From Thermoanaerobaculia bacterium (GTDB taxonomy: Bacteria; Acidobacteriota; Thermoanaerobaculia; Multivoradales; JAGPDF01): a DNA stretch of 64,000 nt. Location of the stretch: the NCBI GenBank assembly GCA_018057705.1, contig JAGPDF010000006.1, positions 50,358 to 114,357 of the forward strand, written 5' to 3'. Positions 1-9,191 of the stretch are shown piece after piece (position 1 is the stretch's first letter; every line of letters starts with the position of its first letter). Below the pieces are notes generated by a model that was not told the DNA's origin, made no database searches, and saw only the letters and a list, made by a program, of their open reading frames with translations. A program made the position numbers and the translations under genes.

Positions 1-431
1 AACCCAAGGGGGGTGAAACTCAGGCGCCCGCCAGCCGTCGGGTCGTCCGCGCCCTGAACCGTGAAAGTCCGGAGCTCTGGATAGCGCGCCGCGAGCTCCG
101 GTTCGAGGACCGGGGACTCCTCCACCCGAAAGAGCCGGTCGCTGCCGTCCGGGTAGGGCAGGGCGACGAGGAGCGGCGCGGTGAGCGCCGCGGACGACCC
201 CTCCGCCGGCGCGAGTGCCAGGAGGTCTTCGAGCTCGCCCAGGTCGACCGCGAGCGCACGGAAGCTCCGCGGCAGGGGGGCCTCCGCGACTCCGCGCGGT
301 GCGAGAGCGGCGAACGACGCCGGGGAGAGATCGCGAAAGGGGCCTTGCGCGGCGGCCAGGCCGGGCAGGCTGGTCACGAAGGGAAGGACGAGAGCGAGGG
401 TGGGGAGAAGCCGAGTGACGGCAGCGCGCAT
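1..431 (-). CDS. Secreted reprolysin-like metalloprotease, N-terminal part (cut by window edge)
   Basis: The gene reads from an ATG at 431 to the left edge without a stop, so only about 143 residues are visible. Residues 1-27 form a signal peptide (basic start, hydrophobic LLPTLALVLPFVTSL core, AAAQ end). The rest resembles the propeptide of secreted reprolysin-like zinc peptidases: a segment like LPYPDGSDRLFRVEESPVL, then ELAARYPELRTFTVQG and DDPTAGGRLSFTPLG. In those proteins this 'pay attention to the shape of the passion' type pro-region precedes an HExxH catalytic domain. The catalytic domain is off-window, so the protease call is inferred from the pro-region alone. It is divergent from the secreted protein gene starting at 657. 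Confidence 0.6.
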   Translation of the reverse strand, partial: MRAAVTRLLPTLALVLPFVTSLPGLAAAQGPFRDLSPASFAALAPRGVAEAPLPRSFRALAVDLGELEDLLALAPAEGSSAALTAPLLVALPYPDGSDRLFRVEESPVLEPELAARYPELRTFTVQGADDPTAGGRLSFTPLG

Positions 432-656
432 CGGATGTCTCACGTTCTCTGGATGCGCGCCGCCGAACGTCCACGCCGGCGCGGGCCCTCCAGAATCCCA
501 GAGTATCAGGCACCAACCGTCGCCGCTTGCCCGGCCTCTCGAGTTCCCCTATCCTTGCTGCAGCCGTTTCACCGGCACTCGGCTGCTCCGCCCGCGCGGG
601 GGCCGTTCCACCGCGCAGGTTCCGGGTCCGCATCCACGCCGGACTGGAGAGTCCTC

Positions 657-2021
657 ATGCGCACCGAGTCCTTGCTCCCTGCAATCCTCGCGATCGCCCT
701 GGCGGCACCCGCCGCCGCACAGACGGGCCTGCAGATGCAACCGGCGGGAGGAGAGACAGCGAACCCTGCGGCCCCCGGCCTGGAGCGCTTCGAGACCGAG
801 GCCGCTGCCATCATCCAGTACGACGACGGCGAGCCCGACACCTACAGCTCCGGCTCGAGCTCGTTCGGGCAGCTGGAGTTGATGATGCGCTTCGACGACA
901 TCGGCGGGACCGACGTCACGCTCGGGGGCGTGGACGTCTGCCTGCGTCAGACCGGCAGTGACCCGAAGATCCGCTTCGAGGTGATCGTGTGGACAGCGGA
1001 CGGCCCTGGCGGTGCCCCCGGGCACGAGCTCGCGCGCTACGCCGCCGTGGCGGAGGGCGTCACGGCAACGCCGGGCTTCCACAGCACCAGCTTCAGCTAC
1101 CCGCTCACCAGCCCCTCGACGGTCTATATCGGGGTGCGCTACAACCCCGTCGTCGACCCCAGCTTCTCCTTCTGCGTGGACCTCGACGGCGCCACGGTGC
1201 ACCCGGCCTTCTATCGCTACAACGAGGCCGGCGCGTGGGCGAGCCTGCCGGCCGTATTGCCTTCCTACAAGGCCCTCATGGTCCGCGCCTACATCTCCAC
1301 TCCCGGCGTCTTCCTCGAGTCGCTTCTGCTGCCCTCGTTTCTGATCGACACCCTCAGCCCTGGCGGCACGACCACGCTCTACGCCGTGCGCAATCTGTCC
1401 AACGCACCGGTGAACGCCGACGTCGAGTATTTCGACGTTCTCGGAACCAGCCTCCTCAGCGGCACGATCTCTCTCGACCCGGACGAAACCTACACCGCCA
1501 ACCTCCGCGACGTCGCCGGTCTGCCGGCCGATCCCGATGGCTACGCCCGCGGCTACGTCGAGATCTCGACCGCGGGGGATCCGCACCAGGTGCCGGTCCT
1601 CGCCGGGGACTTCTTCCAGGTGGATGTCGCCGACAACTTCGCCACCGGCGACAAGCTGGTGCGGCGCTCGACCGACCTGTGCACCCGGAGCTCGATCCGC
1701 TTCCTCACCTTCCCCTTCTCCGGCAGCAGAACGCGCCTGGGACTCTGGATCGCCAATCCACGCGGCGTGGGCGCCGCGGATCCGGCCTCATTCACCGTGC
1801 AGGCCTTCGACGAGGCCGGCAACCCCCACGGTCCTCTGATCGGAATCCTCACCGATCAGCACTCTCTCGAGCTCGAGGCCTCCGACTTCGCAGGCGGGCT
1901 CTCCTTCGGCTCCCTGCACTTCAACTTCACCAACAGCAGTGGCGGCGTGGCCTACTCCGAGGCGCAGGCTGGCGGCCGCTTCTCGGTGGGCATGACCGGC
2001 CAGTGCCACGAGGCCCCCTGA
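657..2021 (+). CDS. Secreted protein of unknown function (454 aa)
   Basis: The chosen ATG at 657 gives a clear signal peptide (MRTESLLPAILAIALA ending PAAAQ). The frame stays open upstream to 345, but that extension is low-complexity. After a linker, residues about 55-220 look like a beta-sandwich (FDDIGGTDVTLGGVDVC, then PGFHSTSFSYPL). The C-terminal half holds a second beta-rich region (TTTLYAVRNLSNAPVNADV, FTVQAFDEAGNPHGP). I do not recognise a family. Scattered Cys residues suit an exported, disulfide-bonded protein. It lacks the DGFE...WSxxVP tail found on other secreted proteins in this window. It ends convergently with rtcB. Confidence 0.75.
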   Translation: MRTESLLPAILAIALAAPAAAQTGLQMQPAGGETANPAAPGLERFETEAAAIIQYDDGEPDTYSSGSSSFGQLELMMRFDDIGGTDVTLGGVDVCLRQTGSDPKIRFEVIVWTADGPGGAPGHELARYAAVAEGVTATPGFHSTSFSYPLTSPSTVYIGVRYNPVVDPSFSFCVDLDGATVHPAFYRYNEAGAWASLPAVLPSYKALMVRAYISTPGVFLESLLLPSFLIDTLSPGGTTTLYAVRNLSNAPVNADVEYFDVLGTSLLSGTISLDPDETYTANLRDVAGLPADPDGYARGYVEISTAGDPHQVPVLAGDFFQVDVADNFATGDKLVRRSTDLCTRSSIRFLTFPFSGSRTRLGLWIANPRGVGAADPASFTVQAFDEAGNPHGPLIGILTDQHSLELEASDFAGGLSFGSLHFNFTNSSGGVAYSEAQAGGRFSVGMTGQCHEAP

Positions 2022-2067
2022 TCCGGTCCCGGCGCGCCGCGGCCTGGACCGGCGCGCCGACTCCATG

Positions 2068-2093
2068 CCCGCCGGTCTTCATGAGCCGGCGGG
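2068..2093. terminator. Hairpin between convergent genes
   Basis: CCCGCCGG and its exact complement CCGGCGGG are separated by 10 bases, in the 105-base gap between two convergent genes. There is no clear T-run on either side, so this is a possible bidirectional stop signal rather than a textbook intrinsic terminator. Confidence 0.4.
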
Positions 2094-2126
2094 AGACGAC
2101 CGCCCGCGCGCAGCGAAACCCGGGCG

Positions 2127-3374
2127 TCAATCCTTGTAAGGGTCGAGCTCGTCCGCGCCCGCCATGACGACGGCGAGCGGGCGGAGCCGGTGCAGGATCT
2201 CGATGCCCGGTTGCTGCGCCAGCACCTCGTCGAGCCGGCGATAGGCGAATGGGCTCTCGTCGGGCCCTGCGCCGCGCAGAACGACTCCCGATTCGCGCAC
2301 TGCGGTGCGCAGCATCTCGTCCGAGACTTTGCCCGGTCGCACGGCCTTGCCGTCGGCACCGCGCACCAGGGTGCCGGCTCTCGGTCCGAAGCGGTGGCGC
2401 CTGCCGGCGGCCTCCGAACGCGACATGACGCGCCCTGCGCCGTGCACCGTCGAGTACATCGCCGCGCGCTGCGCGTCCGCGGCGCCGCCGGTTTCGCCGA
2501 CGCCGCAGAGGATCACCGAGGTACCGGTCATCGAAGCGCCAACGAAACCGGGTTGACCGGGGAACGCCGGCGTCGCGCCCTTCCGGACCACGATCAGCTC
2601 TTCACCGAAGTGTCGCTCGCGCCAGGCGAAGTTGTGGTGGTTGTGGACCGTCTCGACGATCTCGCCGCCGACGATCTGCGCCGCCACCTTGCGGCAGACC
2701 CACTCGCGGCCGGCGTAAGCGTAGCGGCCCGCGAGCTCCATCAGGCGCCAGTAGCGCTCCCCCGCATCGCTCGCCAGGTCGAACAGCGCCTCCGTTTCGG
2801 GCACCCGCTCCCCCCAGGACCTGCCCTTCCCGATCGCCATGAAGCCCGACGCGACGGTGTGGCCGAAGCCGCGCGAGCCGAAATGCACGCCGACCCAGAC
2901 CCGCTCCTCCTCGTCGGCGAAGAGGTCCACGTAGTGGTTGCCGGAACCGACCGTGCCCAGCTGATCGCGTGCCAGCTGGCGCAGTCGTTCGCGCTCGGGG
3001 AGGCCGGCGGGCACCGCGCTCCAGGCCGCATCCTCGAAGAGCGGGTGGTCGTCCGGAGCGTCGTTCGCGTCGTTGGTCCGGCCGATGCCGAACGAGATCT
3101 CGCGCTGGATCCGGTCCGCGAGCAGCTCGAGCCGCTCCCGGGGCAGATCGCCCGCGACAAGATCGGTGCGTACGGCGCAGTTGCCGCAGGCGATGTCGAA
3201 ACCGACGCCGGCGACGGAAACCCGATGCCGATAGGCCGCCACGCCTCCCACCGGCATGATGTAGCCGAGATGCCCGTCGGCCATGAGCGCCACGCGCTCG
3301 GCGCGCCGCGCAACGTCGGCGAGCTGGGCGAGAGTGTTCGGTTCGTGGCTGCCGAGGACGAGCACGGCCGGCAT
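2127..3374 (-). CDS. rtcB: RtcB-family RNA-splicing ligase
   Basis: RtcB joins RNA 2',3'-cyclic phosphate or 3'-phosphate ends to 5'-OH ends using GTP and Mn2+. The 415-residue product has the family landmarks: DGHLGYIMPVGG (33-44), the metal Cys in DIACGN (Cys63), GSGNHYVDL (145-153), VHFGSRG (165-171), HNHHNF (246-251), RKGATPAFPGQPG (266-278) and HGAGR (313-317), the expected site of the guanylated His. The length is typical of bacterial RtcB. No RtcR regulator, RtcA cyclase or archease is nearby. It is the last gene of a minus-strand set with the aminotransferase-like gene, 41 bases upstream, and cytochrome c'. The role in RNA repair is family knowledge; no substrate can be read from the context. 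Confidence 0.93.
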   Translation of the reverse strand: MPAVLVLGSHEPNTLAQLADVARRAERVALMADGHLGYIMPVGGVAAYRHRVSVAGVGFDIACGNCAVRTDLVAGDLPRERLELLADRIQREISFGIGRTNDANDAPDDHPLFEDAAWSAVPAGLPERERLRQLARDQLGTVGSGNHYVDLFADEEERVWVGVHFGSRGFGHTVASGFMAIGKGRSWGERVPETEALFDLASDAGERYWRLMELAGRYAYAGREWVCRKVAAQIVGGEIVETVHNHHNFAWRERHFGEELIVVRKGATPAFPGQPGFVGASMTGTSVILCGVGETGGAADAQRAAMYSTVHGAGRVMSRSEAAGRRHRFGPRAGTLVRGADGKAVRPGKVSDEMLRTAVRESGVVLRGAGPDESPFAYRRLDEVLAQQPGIEILHRLRPLAVVMAGADELDPYKD

Positions 3375-3415
3375 TGTGCCCCATCCGGCTCGGAAGCGGG
3401 AGCCGGAACCCCAGC

Positions 3416-4846
3416 TTAGCCGGCCGCCTCGCGCATCTCGCGGGCGAACGCCAGGAAGGCCTCGGCGTCGGCGAACGTGGAGGCCCAGCCGAACGACACC
3501 CGCACCGCTCCCGTCGACTTGTCGTCGATGCAGCGGCGGAAGTCTTCGTAGGTGATGTGCGCGACGTTGTCGCCGACCTCGCGCATGCAGTGGAAGAGCT
3601 CGCCCTTCGACAGCCCGAGGGCGAGCTCGCCGGCGCCCGGGTTGCAGAAGCAGCCGGTGCGCAGCGAAATGCGGTGCTCGCCAGCGAGACGCTCGATCAC
3701 CGGATGGTCGATGAAATGCCCGCGGGCGTCGTAGAAGTTGAGCGTCACCGTGGCACCGCGGCGGTCGGCGGTGCCCGGACCGTAGATCCGCACCACCGGC
3801 GCCCCGTTGCCGTGACGCAGCGCCCCGAGCTCCGACAGCAGCCAGCCGGTGAGACAGCGCACCCGCTCATGGACGGTTTCGACCCCGAGTGTCTCGAGCA
3901 GGTCGAGGCCGTACTCGACCGCCGGGAGAATCGCGTAGTTCAGCGTGCCGTCCTCGAAAGCGGCTTCGCCCTCGGCGAGAGTGTGAATGTCGGCCTGCAC
4001 AGAGGCGACGGTGATCGTGCCGCCGGCGAACCAGGGCCGGTGGAGCCGAGCGAGGGCGCTCCGCCGCGCGAGGAGAGCTCCGACGCCGGTCGGATAGCCG
4101 AACATCTTGTAGAACGAGAGGGCGACGAAGTCGGGATGCACCACCCCCAGGTCGAGCCGGTTCGACGGCACGAAGGCGGCGGCGTCGAGCAGAACGTCCC
4201 AGCCCTGCGCCTGGGCGCGCGCGATCCACGACAGGGGATGCTGCACGCCGGAGAAATTCGACTGCGCCGGATAGGCGAAGAGGTTGTTCCCGCCCGGCCG
4301 GGCGCGCGCCAGCTCGCGGTCGAGCGCCGCCTCGTCGACCCGCAGCTCCGGCGGGATCACCGGAACGTAGATCGTCTCCGCACCGTGCGCGCGATCGAAC
4401 TCCCGGATGCCGTTGACCGAGTTGTGATTGTCGAAAGTGAGCAGGAAGCGGTCGCCGGGCTCGAACGGGTACGACTCGCCCACCAGCTTCAGCGACTGGC
4501 TGGCGTTGGCCGTGAAGATCGCCACGTACTCCCGCGGATCGGCGTTGAAGAACGCCAGCACCCGGCGCCGGCAGCTCTCGACATAATGCGTCGCCGCGGC
4601 GGAGGTCGGGTTCGTGGAGTGCGGGTTGCCGAGCACCGACCCCAGCAGGAGATCCATGTGGCGCCGCACCTGGCTCTCGCCGTAAAGGCCACCACCCGTG
4701 TAGTCGAGATAGACGTGCCCCTCCCGGTCGAGGCGCGCGAGCTCGCGGGCGCGGAAGTCATCGAGCATCCGGGTCGAGTCATAGCCGGGAAAGGCCGCGG
4801 AGAATCTCCGGTGGCGCTCCTCCAGTCCGGCGCCTGCCGGAGCCAT
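3416..4846 (-). CDS. Class V aminotransferase, Moco-sulfurase-like, no MOSC domain
   Basis: A fold-type I PLP enzyme of 476 residues. TANASQSLK (113-120) binds cofactor phosphate, DAAAFVPSNRLDL (221-233) holds the PLP-ring Asp, and SFYKMFGYPTG (244-254) carries the Schiff-base Lys247. The GCFCNPG motif at 398-404 is the mobile catalytic-Cys loop typical of molybdenum cofactor sulfurases (HMCS/Aba3) rather than IscS. The C-terminal MOSC domain of eukaryotic Moco sulfurases is absent. The start at 4846 was chosen because the longer open frame overlaps the upstream cytochrome gene. Predicted reaction: cysteine desulfuration with sulfur transfer to an unknown acceptor. It could instead be a generic cysteine desulfurase-like enzyme. 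Confidence 0.85.
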   Translation of the reverse strand: MAPAGAGLEERHRRFSAAFPGYDSTRMLDDFRARELARLDREGHVYLDYTGGGLYGESQVRRHMDLLLGSVLGNPHSTNPTSAAATHYVESCRRRVLAFFNADPREYVAIFTANASQSLKLVGESYPFEPGDRFLLTFDNHNSVNGIREFDRAHGAETIYVPVIPPELRVDEAALDRELARARPGGNNLFAYPAQSNFSGVQHPLSWIARAQAQGWDVLLDAAAFVPSNRLDLGVVHPDFVALSFYKMFGYPTGVGALLARRSALARLHRPWFAGGTITVASVQADIHTLAEGEAAFEDGTLNYAILPAVEYGLDLLETLGVETVHERVRCLTGWLLSELGALRHGNGAPVVRIYGPGTADRRGATVTLNFYDARGHFIDHPVIERLAGEHRISLRTGCFCNPGAGELALGLSKGELFHCMREVGDNVAHITYEDFRRCIDDKSTGAVRVSFGWASTFADAEAFLAFAREMREAAG

Positions 4847-4878
4847 GGAGCTCCCGGGCTCCCGCAGCGTGCGGTCCG

Positions 4879-5502
4879 TCACTGCGCGACCGGAGTTTCC
4901 GGAGCCGTCTTCGTCGACCGCGAGCTCCAGGTGGCCGGATCGACGACACTCTGGCGAAAGGTGGCGTGACAGGCGGTGCAGGTCGCGAGCGTCCGGCCGA
5001 GCGCCTGCAGGACGGCGGCACTGTCGCGCAGGCGCGCTGCCGCGGCGATGGTGTCGGCGGTATGGTGGAACTGCAGCGCCTGCTCGCTGAAGCCGGGCGC
5101 CCCCGCTCCCATGTGGTTGCACATCTCGCCCATCTCCTCGGAGTAGCCGATGCGCTCGACTGCGGACTCCACCGCGCCGAAATCGCCGCTCGCGGTAGCG
5201 GTCACGATCTCCTGCACGGCGAGAAGGTGATCGCGCATGTTCTGCTTCTGGTGATTCGCCATGTGCGGCAGCAGGGGTACCGGGACGCGCGCGTCCAGGC
5301 TTGCGAGCTTCTGCTCGGCCTCGCAGGAGATGCCGCCGCCAACCTGCGGCGCGGCCAGGTCGCCCATGGGAGGGGCGGCGGACGGCGACCTTCGATCGAC
5401 GGCGGGAGCCTGACCGGCGGCGACGCTGAATGGCGTCGAAGATACGACGGCGAACAGGGCGACCAGCAAGGTCGAACCCAGCATGGAAGCGTGCCTCTTC
5501 AT
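4879..5502 (-). CDS. Cytochrome c'-like periplasmic haem protein
   Basis: The 207-residue product begins with a signal peptide (MKRHASMLGSTLLVALFAVV) and carries one haem-binding CTACH (175-179) near the C-terminus, followed by ATFRQ. The His-rich helical body plus a C-terminal CxxCH is the layout of cytochrome c' four-helix bundles. An extra Cys lies near residue 60. The start at 5502 follows a good GAAGGGGG ribosome site. It is the first gene of a minus-strand run with the aminotransferase-like gene (32-base gap) and rtcB. Cytochromes c' bind NO or other small gases or carry electrons; which applies here cannot be told. Confidence 0.82.
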   Translation of the reverse strand: MKRHASMLGSTLLVALFAVVSSTPFSVAAGQAPAVDRRSPSAAPPMGDLAAPQVGGGISCEAEQKLASLDARVPVPLLPHMANHQKQNMRDHLLAVQEIVTATASGDFGAVESAVERIGYSEEMGEMCNHMGAGAPGFSEQALQFHHTADTIAAAARLRDSAAVLQALGRTLATCTACHATFRQSVVDPATWSSRSTKTAPETPVAQ

Positions 5503-5709
5503 TTTGAATCCCCCTTCTCGCGGGCGGCAGGAGCGCCGCAGCAAGGCTCGACCGGCTGGGCCGCTCCGCCCTCCAGGGTTGCGCCCGCGGGCGCTCCGCG
5601 CGCCGCCGTTCCGTCTACGGATCGATGTTTGCGGTCGCAACTGCGCGACCTGGGCCCGACGCCGCGCCCAAGCGTAGGATAGCGCTGTTGCCTGACGAGG
5701 AGGTACACC

Positions 5710-6108
5710 ATGCGAGACACCGGAATCGCCTACGAGGTGGTGCTCGACCTGCCGTTCGACGAGGCGGTCGCGCGCTGCCGTGCCGAGCTCGCCCGCGAGG
5801 GCTTCGGAGTCCTGACCGAGATCGACATCCAGGCCAAGCTCAAGGAGAAACTGGGGGTGGACGTCCCTCGCAACCTCATCCTCGGCGCCTGCCACCCCCC
5901 CTCTGCCCACCGCGCCCTCGTGGCCATGCCGGAGGTTTCCGTGCTCCTGCCCTGCAACGTCGCCGTGGCGACCGAGCAGGGCCGGACGGTCGTCCGCGCC
6001 ATGAACCCGGAGGGGGCGATGAAGCTCCTGGGCAGCGCGGCGCTCGACGAGGTCGCCGTCGGAGTCGGCGCCGCTCTGCGCCGGGTCCTCACCGCCGTCG
6101 CCGGCTGA
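5710..6108 (+). CDS. DUF302 family protein
   Basis: A 132-residue soluble protein with the DUF302 pattern: FDEAVARCRAELAREGFGVL (19-38 region), EIDIQAKLKEKLGVD, LILGACHPPSAHRAL, and VLLPCNVAV with a conserved Cys. DUF302 proteins are small alpha/beta proteins of unknown function, often next to redox or metal genes. The start is well supported by GAGGAGG about eight bases upstream. It is divergent from cytochrome c' across a 207-base gap in which no confident promoter could be picked. Confidence 0.88.
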   Translation: MRDTGIAYEVVLDLPFDEAVARCRAELAREGFGVLTEIDIQAKLKEKLGVDVPRNLILGACHPPSAHRALVAMPEVSVLLPCNVAVATEQGRTVVRAMNPEGAMKLLGSAALDEVAVGVGAALRRVLTAVAG

Positions 6109-6186
6109 CCGGAGAGGGCCCCGCGGGCCCGGCATCGGATGTGCGGCTCCGGTTGGGCTGGACCGGTTGTGCTGTAATCGACCTCC

Positions 6187-7623
6187 GTGCACATCGCCTC
6201 GTACGACTCTCACTCCCTGCGCGATCGCGGCCCGGCCTGGTGGTCGATCGCGGAGCTCTTCTCGGTGGGCCAGAGCGCGCGCCTGCGCCGGCTGCTCTGG
6301 ATCTGGCTGGGGCTCATCGCCGTCTCGATCGTCTTCGGGATTCTGAACGTCCGCCTCGATTGGAACGGCCTCGAGTTCGCGATCGCGGGCATGCCGTTCG
6401 AGGTCACGATCTACCCGCCTTTCCTGATCTCCGTCTTCATCGCGGTCTGGCTCGGCCCGACCTGGGCGGCGATCCCGATCTACTTCGCCAATCTGGCGAG
6501 CGCCCTCGCCTCGGGAATCGAGTGGCCGCTCGCGGCTCTCTTCGCCGTCGCCGGCGTCATGGAGACGCTGATGCTCTGGGCGCTCGTCGTCGCGGTGCGC
6601 GTCGATCCGGATCTGCGGCGCGGCCGCGATCTCGCCTGGTTCGCCGGCGCCGGACTGGTGGCGGCGGTCACCGGCTCGCTCGCCGCGATCCTGTGGAACA
6701 GCAGCCATGCCCTCGACCCGTTCGCCGGCCAGCGCATCTGGCGCGGATGGGTGATCGGCGACCTGCTGCAGCTCCTGCTCATCGTCCTGCCGATCCTGCG
6801 ACTCGCCGGACGAAGGGTGCGCGGCTGGGTCGACCGCCAGTTCGTCACCCCGCCGCTGCACGACTTCACCTACACCCACGGCGTCGCGCTGACCGTGGTC
6901 GGCTTCGGCGTGCTCGGGCTGGTGGTGTTCCTCGGCGTCCATCAGGCGATCGGGACGATCGAGGTCGCACTCGACGCCCGCACCGCGAGCGGCGACCTGC
7001 TGCTGCCCCGGCTGCGCGAGATCGTCCTGGTCATGGGGCTGCTGTCGACCGCGCTGATCGTCGCCACGGGCATGTTCTCGACGGCACTGGCCCGCCTCGG
7101 CGAACGCCAACGGCGCGACGCGCTGCAGGACAGCCTGACCGGCTGCGCCAACCGCCGCGCCTTCGCGCAGCAGTTCCAGAAAGAGGCGGAGCGCAGCCGC
7201 CGGCTGCAGCTCGGAATCGGCCTGCTGTTCGCCGACCTCGACCACTTCAAGGAGGCGAACGATCGGCACGGTCACGCCGTCGGAGATCTCATCCTCGAGC
7301 GCGCGGCGCGCCGCATCGAGGGCGCCCTGCGCGAGACCGACCTGCTGTTCCGCTGGGGCGGAGAGGAGTTCGTCGTGCTCATGCCGCACACGCCGCCCGA
7401 AGAGGTCGGCGCGATCGCGGAACGGGTTCGCCTCGCCCTCGAGCGGACGGCGCTCGTTGCGCTCCCCGGGGGCCCCGAGATCGCCATCACCGCGAGCCTC
7501 GGCGGCGCCGCCGCCGCGACCTTCCCGTTCGACGCCAATGCGCTGCTGCAGCAGGCCGACGCCGCCTGCTACGAGGCCAAGCGCCGCGGCCGCAACCGCG
7601 TCGAGCTCGCGCCCACGGCCTGA
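6187..7623 (+). CDS. Membrane-bound diguanylate cyclase
   Basis: The 478-residue protein starts with GTG. About eight hydrophobic segments (residues 35-310) make a MASE-like membrane sensor (IWLGLIAVSIVFGIL, FLISVFIAVWLGPTWAAI, IVLVMGLLSTALIVATGMF). A GGDEF domain follows, with DSLTGCANRR, the active-site GGEEF at 391-395 and the product-inhibition site RETD (382-385) spaced correctly. It should therefore make cyclic di-GMP and be feedback-inhibited. No EAL or HD-GYP phosphodiesterase is encoded nearby. The membrane domain ligand is unknown. Confidence 0.92.
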   Translation: MHIASYDSHSLRDRGPAWWSIAELFSVGQSARLRRLLWIWLGLIAVSIVFGILNVRLDWNGLEFAIAGMPFEVTIYPPFLISVFIAVWLGPTWAAIPIYFANLASALASGIEWPLAALFAVAGVMETLMLWALVVAVRVDPDLRRGRDLAWFAGAGLVAAVTGSLAAILWNSSHALDPFAGQRIWRGWVIGDLLQLLLIVLPILRLAGRRVRGWVDRQFVTPPLHDFTYTHGVALTVVGFGVLGLVVFLGVHQAIGTIEVALDARTASGDLLLPRLREIVLVMGLLSTALIVATGMFSTALARLGERQRRDALQDSLTGCANRRAFAQQFQKEAERSRRLQLGIGLLFADLDHFKEANDRHGHAVGDLILERAARRIEGALRETDLLFRWGGEEFVVLMPHTPPEEVGAIAERVRLALERTALVALPGGPEIAITASLGGAAAATFPFDANALLQQADAACYEAKRRGRNRVELAPTA

Positions 7624-7700
7624 GCGCCCCGAGGGAGTCGTCGCCGAGCCGTCACGCCGCCGTCTCCGGAGGAACGAGACCGGCGGCCTAGTCTGCCTTC

Positions 7701-9095
7701 ATGCGCATCGACCCTTTCCGGCCGACCGGTCTCCACGTTTCAGCTCTTGCCCTGGCTGCGCTCCTCCCGTTCCCCCTCGCGTGCACCGCCCTGCCGTCCG
7801 CGCCGCCGGCACCTCGCGCGGTGGTGATGCTGATCGGCGACGGCTTCGGCTTCTCGCAGCTGACACTCGCCCGCCTGGCGCTCGCGGGCAAGGGTGGACG
7901 TATGGCGATGGAGGCGATGCCGGCGACCGGCTTCGTCTCGACCTGGTCGGCCTCGAACGCGGTCACCGACAGCGGCGCCGGTGCGACCGCCTTCGGGTCG
8001 GGCGTCAAGACCGACAACCGCTACATCGGGCTCGACCCCGAGCGCCGGCCGACGCGGTCGCTGGGCGAGATCGCCAAGGCGGCCGGTTGGCGGGTCGGCT
8101 ATGTCACCACGACGCGCATCACGCACGCGACCCCGGCCTGTTTCTATGCCCATCACGACGATCGCTACGACGAGGAGGCGATCGCCGCGCAGTTGATCGC
8201 GGCCGACGTCGACCTCGCCCTGGGGGGCGGCAAGGCGAACTTCCTTCCTGCGGCGGAGAGCGGCGCGCGGCGCGACGGCCGGAACCTCCTCGACGAGGCT
8301 GAACAGAGCGGCTGGAGACTGCTCGAGCGCGGCTCTCCGCTCGCCTGGGACGGCACGGGCAAGCTCCTCGGACTCTTCGCCAACGGCCACCTCGCCTACG
8401 CGCTCGACGACCGCAACTATCCCGCCGAACGCCGGGATCCTCCGCTCGCGGAGCTCACGCGTCTGGCGCTCGACGGCCTCGCCCGGGGCGACAAGCCCTT
8501 CTTCCTCATGGTGGAAGGGGGCCGGATCGATCATGCCGGCCACGAGTTCGACGCCGCCGGCGTCGTCGCCGAGTCGAAGGGTTTCGACGAGACCGTGGCG
8601 ACGACCCTGGCCTGGGCGAAGGAGCATCCCGGAACCCTCGTCGTTCTCACCGCCGACCATGCCACCGGGGGACTCGCCGTCAACGACTTCGCCCGGATCG
8701 ACGAGCTCGCCCGCCAGCGGGCCTCCGTGGCCTGGATGGCGAACCAGATCCGCAACGCCGGCGCCGGCGTCGAAATGCTCTCCGCCCGCACCGGCTACGG
8801 CGACTGGTCGGCGGAGGACGTGGAAGCGATTCGAGTGGCTCCCGACAGCTACGAGGCCTGTCGCCGCCTGGGGACGAAGCTCGCCGTGCGCAACGGCCTG
8901 ACCTGGGTGCCGCGGGTCAACGACGACGACACCCACGGCCACACCGGTGAAGACGTGCCGATCTTCGCCTTCGGGCCCGGCGCCGAGCGCTTCGCCGGCG
9001 TCCTGGACAACACCGAGATCCCGCAGCGGATCGCAGCGCTCGCCGGACTGCCCTTCCCGGACACCACTGCCGGGCGTGGGCCGTCGCCCCCCTGA
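7701..9095 (+). CDS. Alkaline phosphatase, probable lipoprotein
   Basis: Hydrolyses phosphate monoesters outside the cytoplasm. The 464-residue product has a lipobox (PLAC, Cys28) after a hydrophobic stretch, so it is probably lipid-anchored. IGDGFG (45-50) supplies the first metal Asp and TDSGAGATAF (89-98) the nucleophilic Ser91. Downstream metal motifs include VEGGRIDHAGH, TADHATGG and the late DTHGHTGEDVP. This is the PhoA-type arrangement rather than PhoD or PhoX. No Pho box or phosphate-regulatory gene is visible nearby. Confidence 0.93.
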   Translation: MRIDPFRPTGLHVSALALAALLPFPLACTALPSAPPAPRAVVMLIGDGFGFSQLTLARLALAGKGGRMAMEAMPATGFVSTWSASNAVTDSGAGATAFGSGVKTDNRYIGLDPERRPTRSLGEIAKAAGWRVGYVTTTRITHATPACFYAHHDDRYDEEAIAAQLIAADVDLALGGGKANFLPAAESGARRDGRNLLDEAEQSGWRLLERGSPLAWDGTGKLLGLFANGHLAYALDDRNYPAERRDPPLAELTRLALDGLARGDKPFFLMVEGGRIDHAGHEFDAAGVVAESKGFDETVATTLAWAKEHPGTLVVLTADHATGGLAVNDFARIDELARQRASVAWMANQIRNAGAGVEMLSARTGYGDWSAEDVEAIRVAPDSYEACRRLGTKLAVRNGLTWVPRVNDDDTHGHTGEDVPIFAFGPGAERFAGVLDNTEIPQRIAALAGLPFPDTTAGRGPSPP

Positions 9096-9191
9096 GCGCC
9101 GTGCGCCGGAGAGCGGATCAGCCGCCAGGTTGACGGCGAACCCCGTTCGCAGCGATCCTAGGCTCATGGTCCCCGGGAACTGCAGCCCGCA

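Noticed and set aside
4879..7389. An 836-codon minus-strand frame running from the cytochrome c' gene back through 7389
   Set aside because: Only the last 207 codons carry a signal peptide and haem motif; the upstream part is Arg/Asp/Gln-rich shadow sequence opposite the DUF302 and diguanylate cyclase genes.
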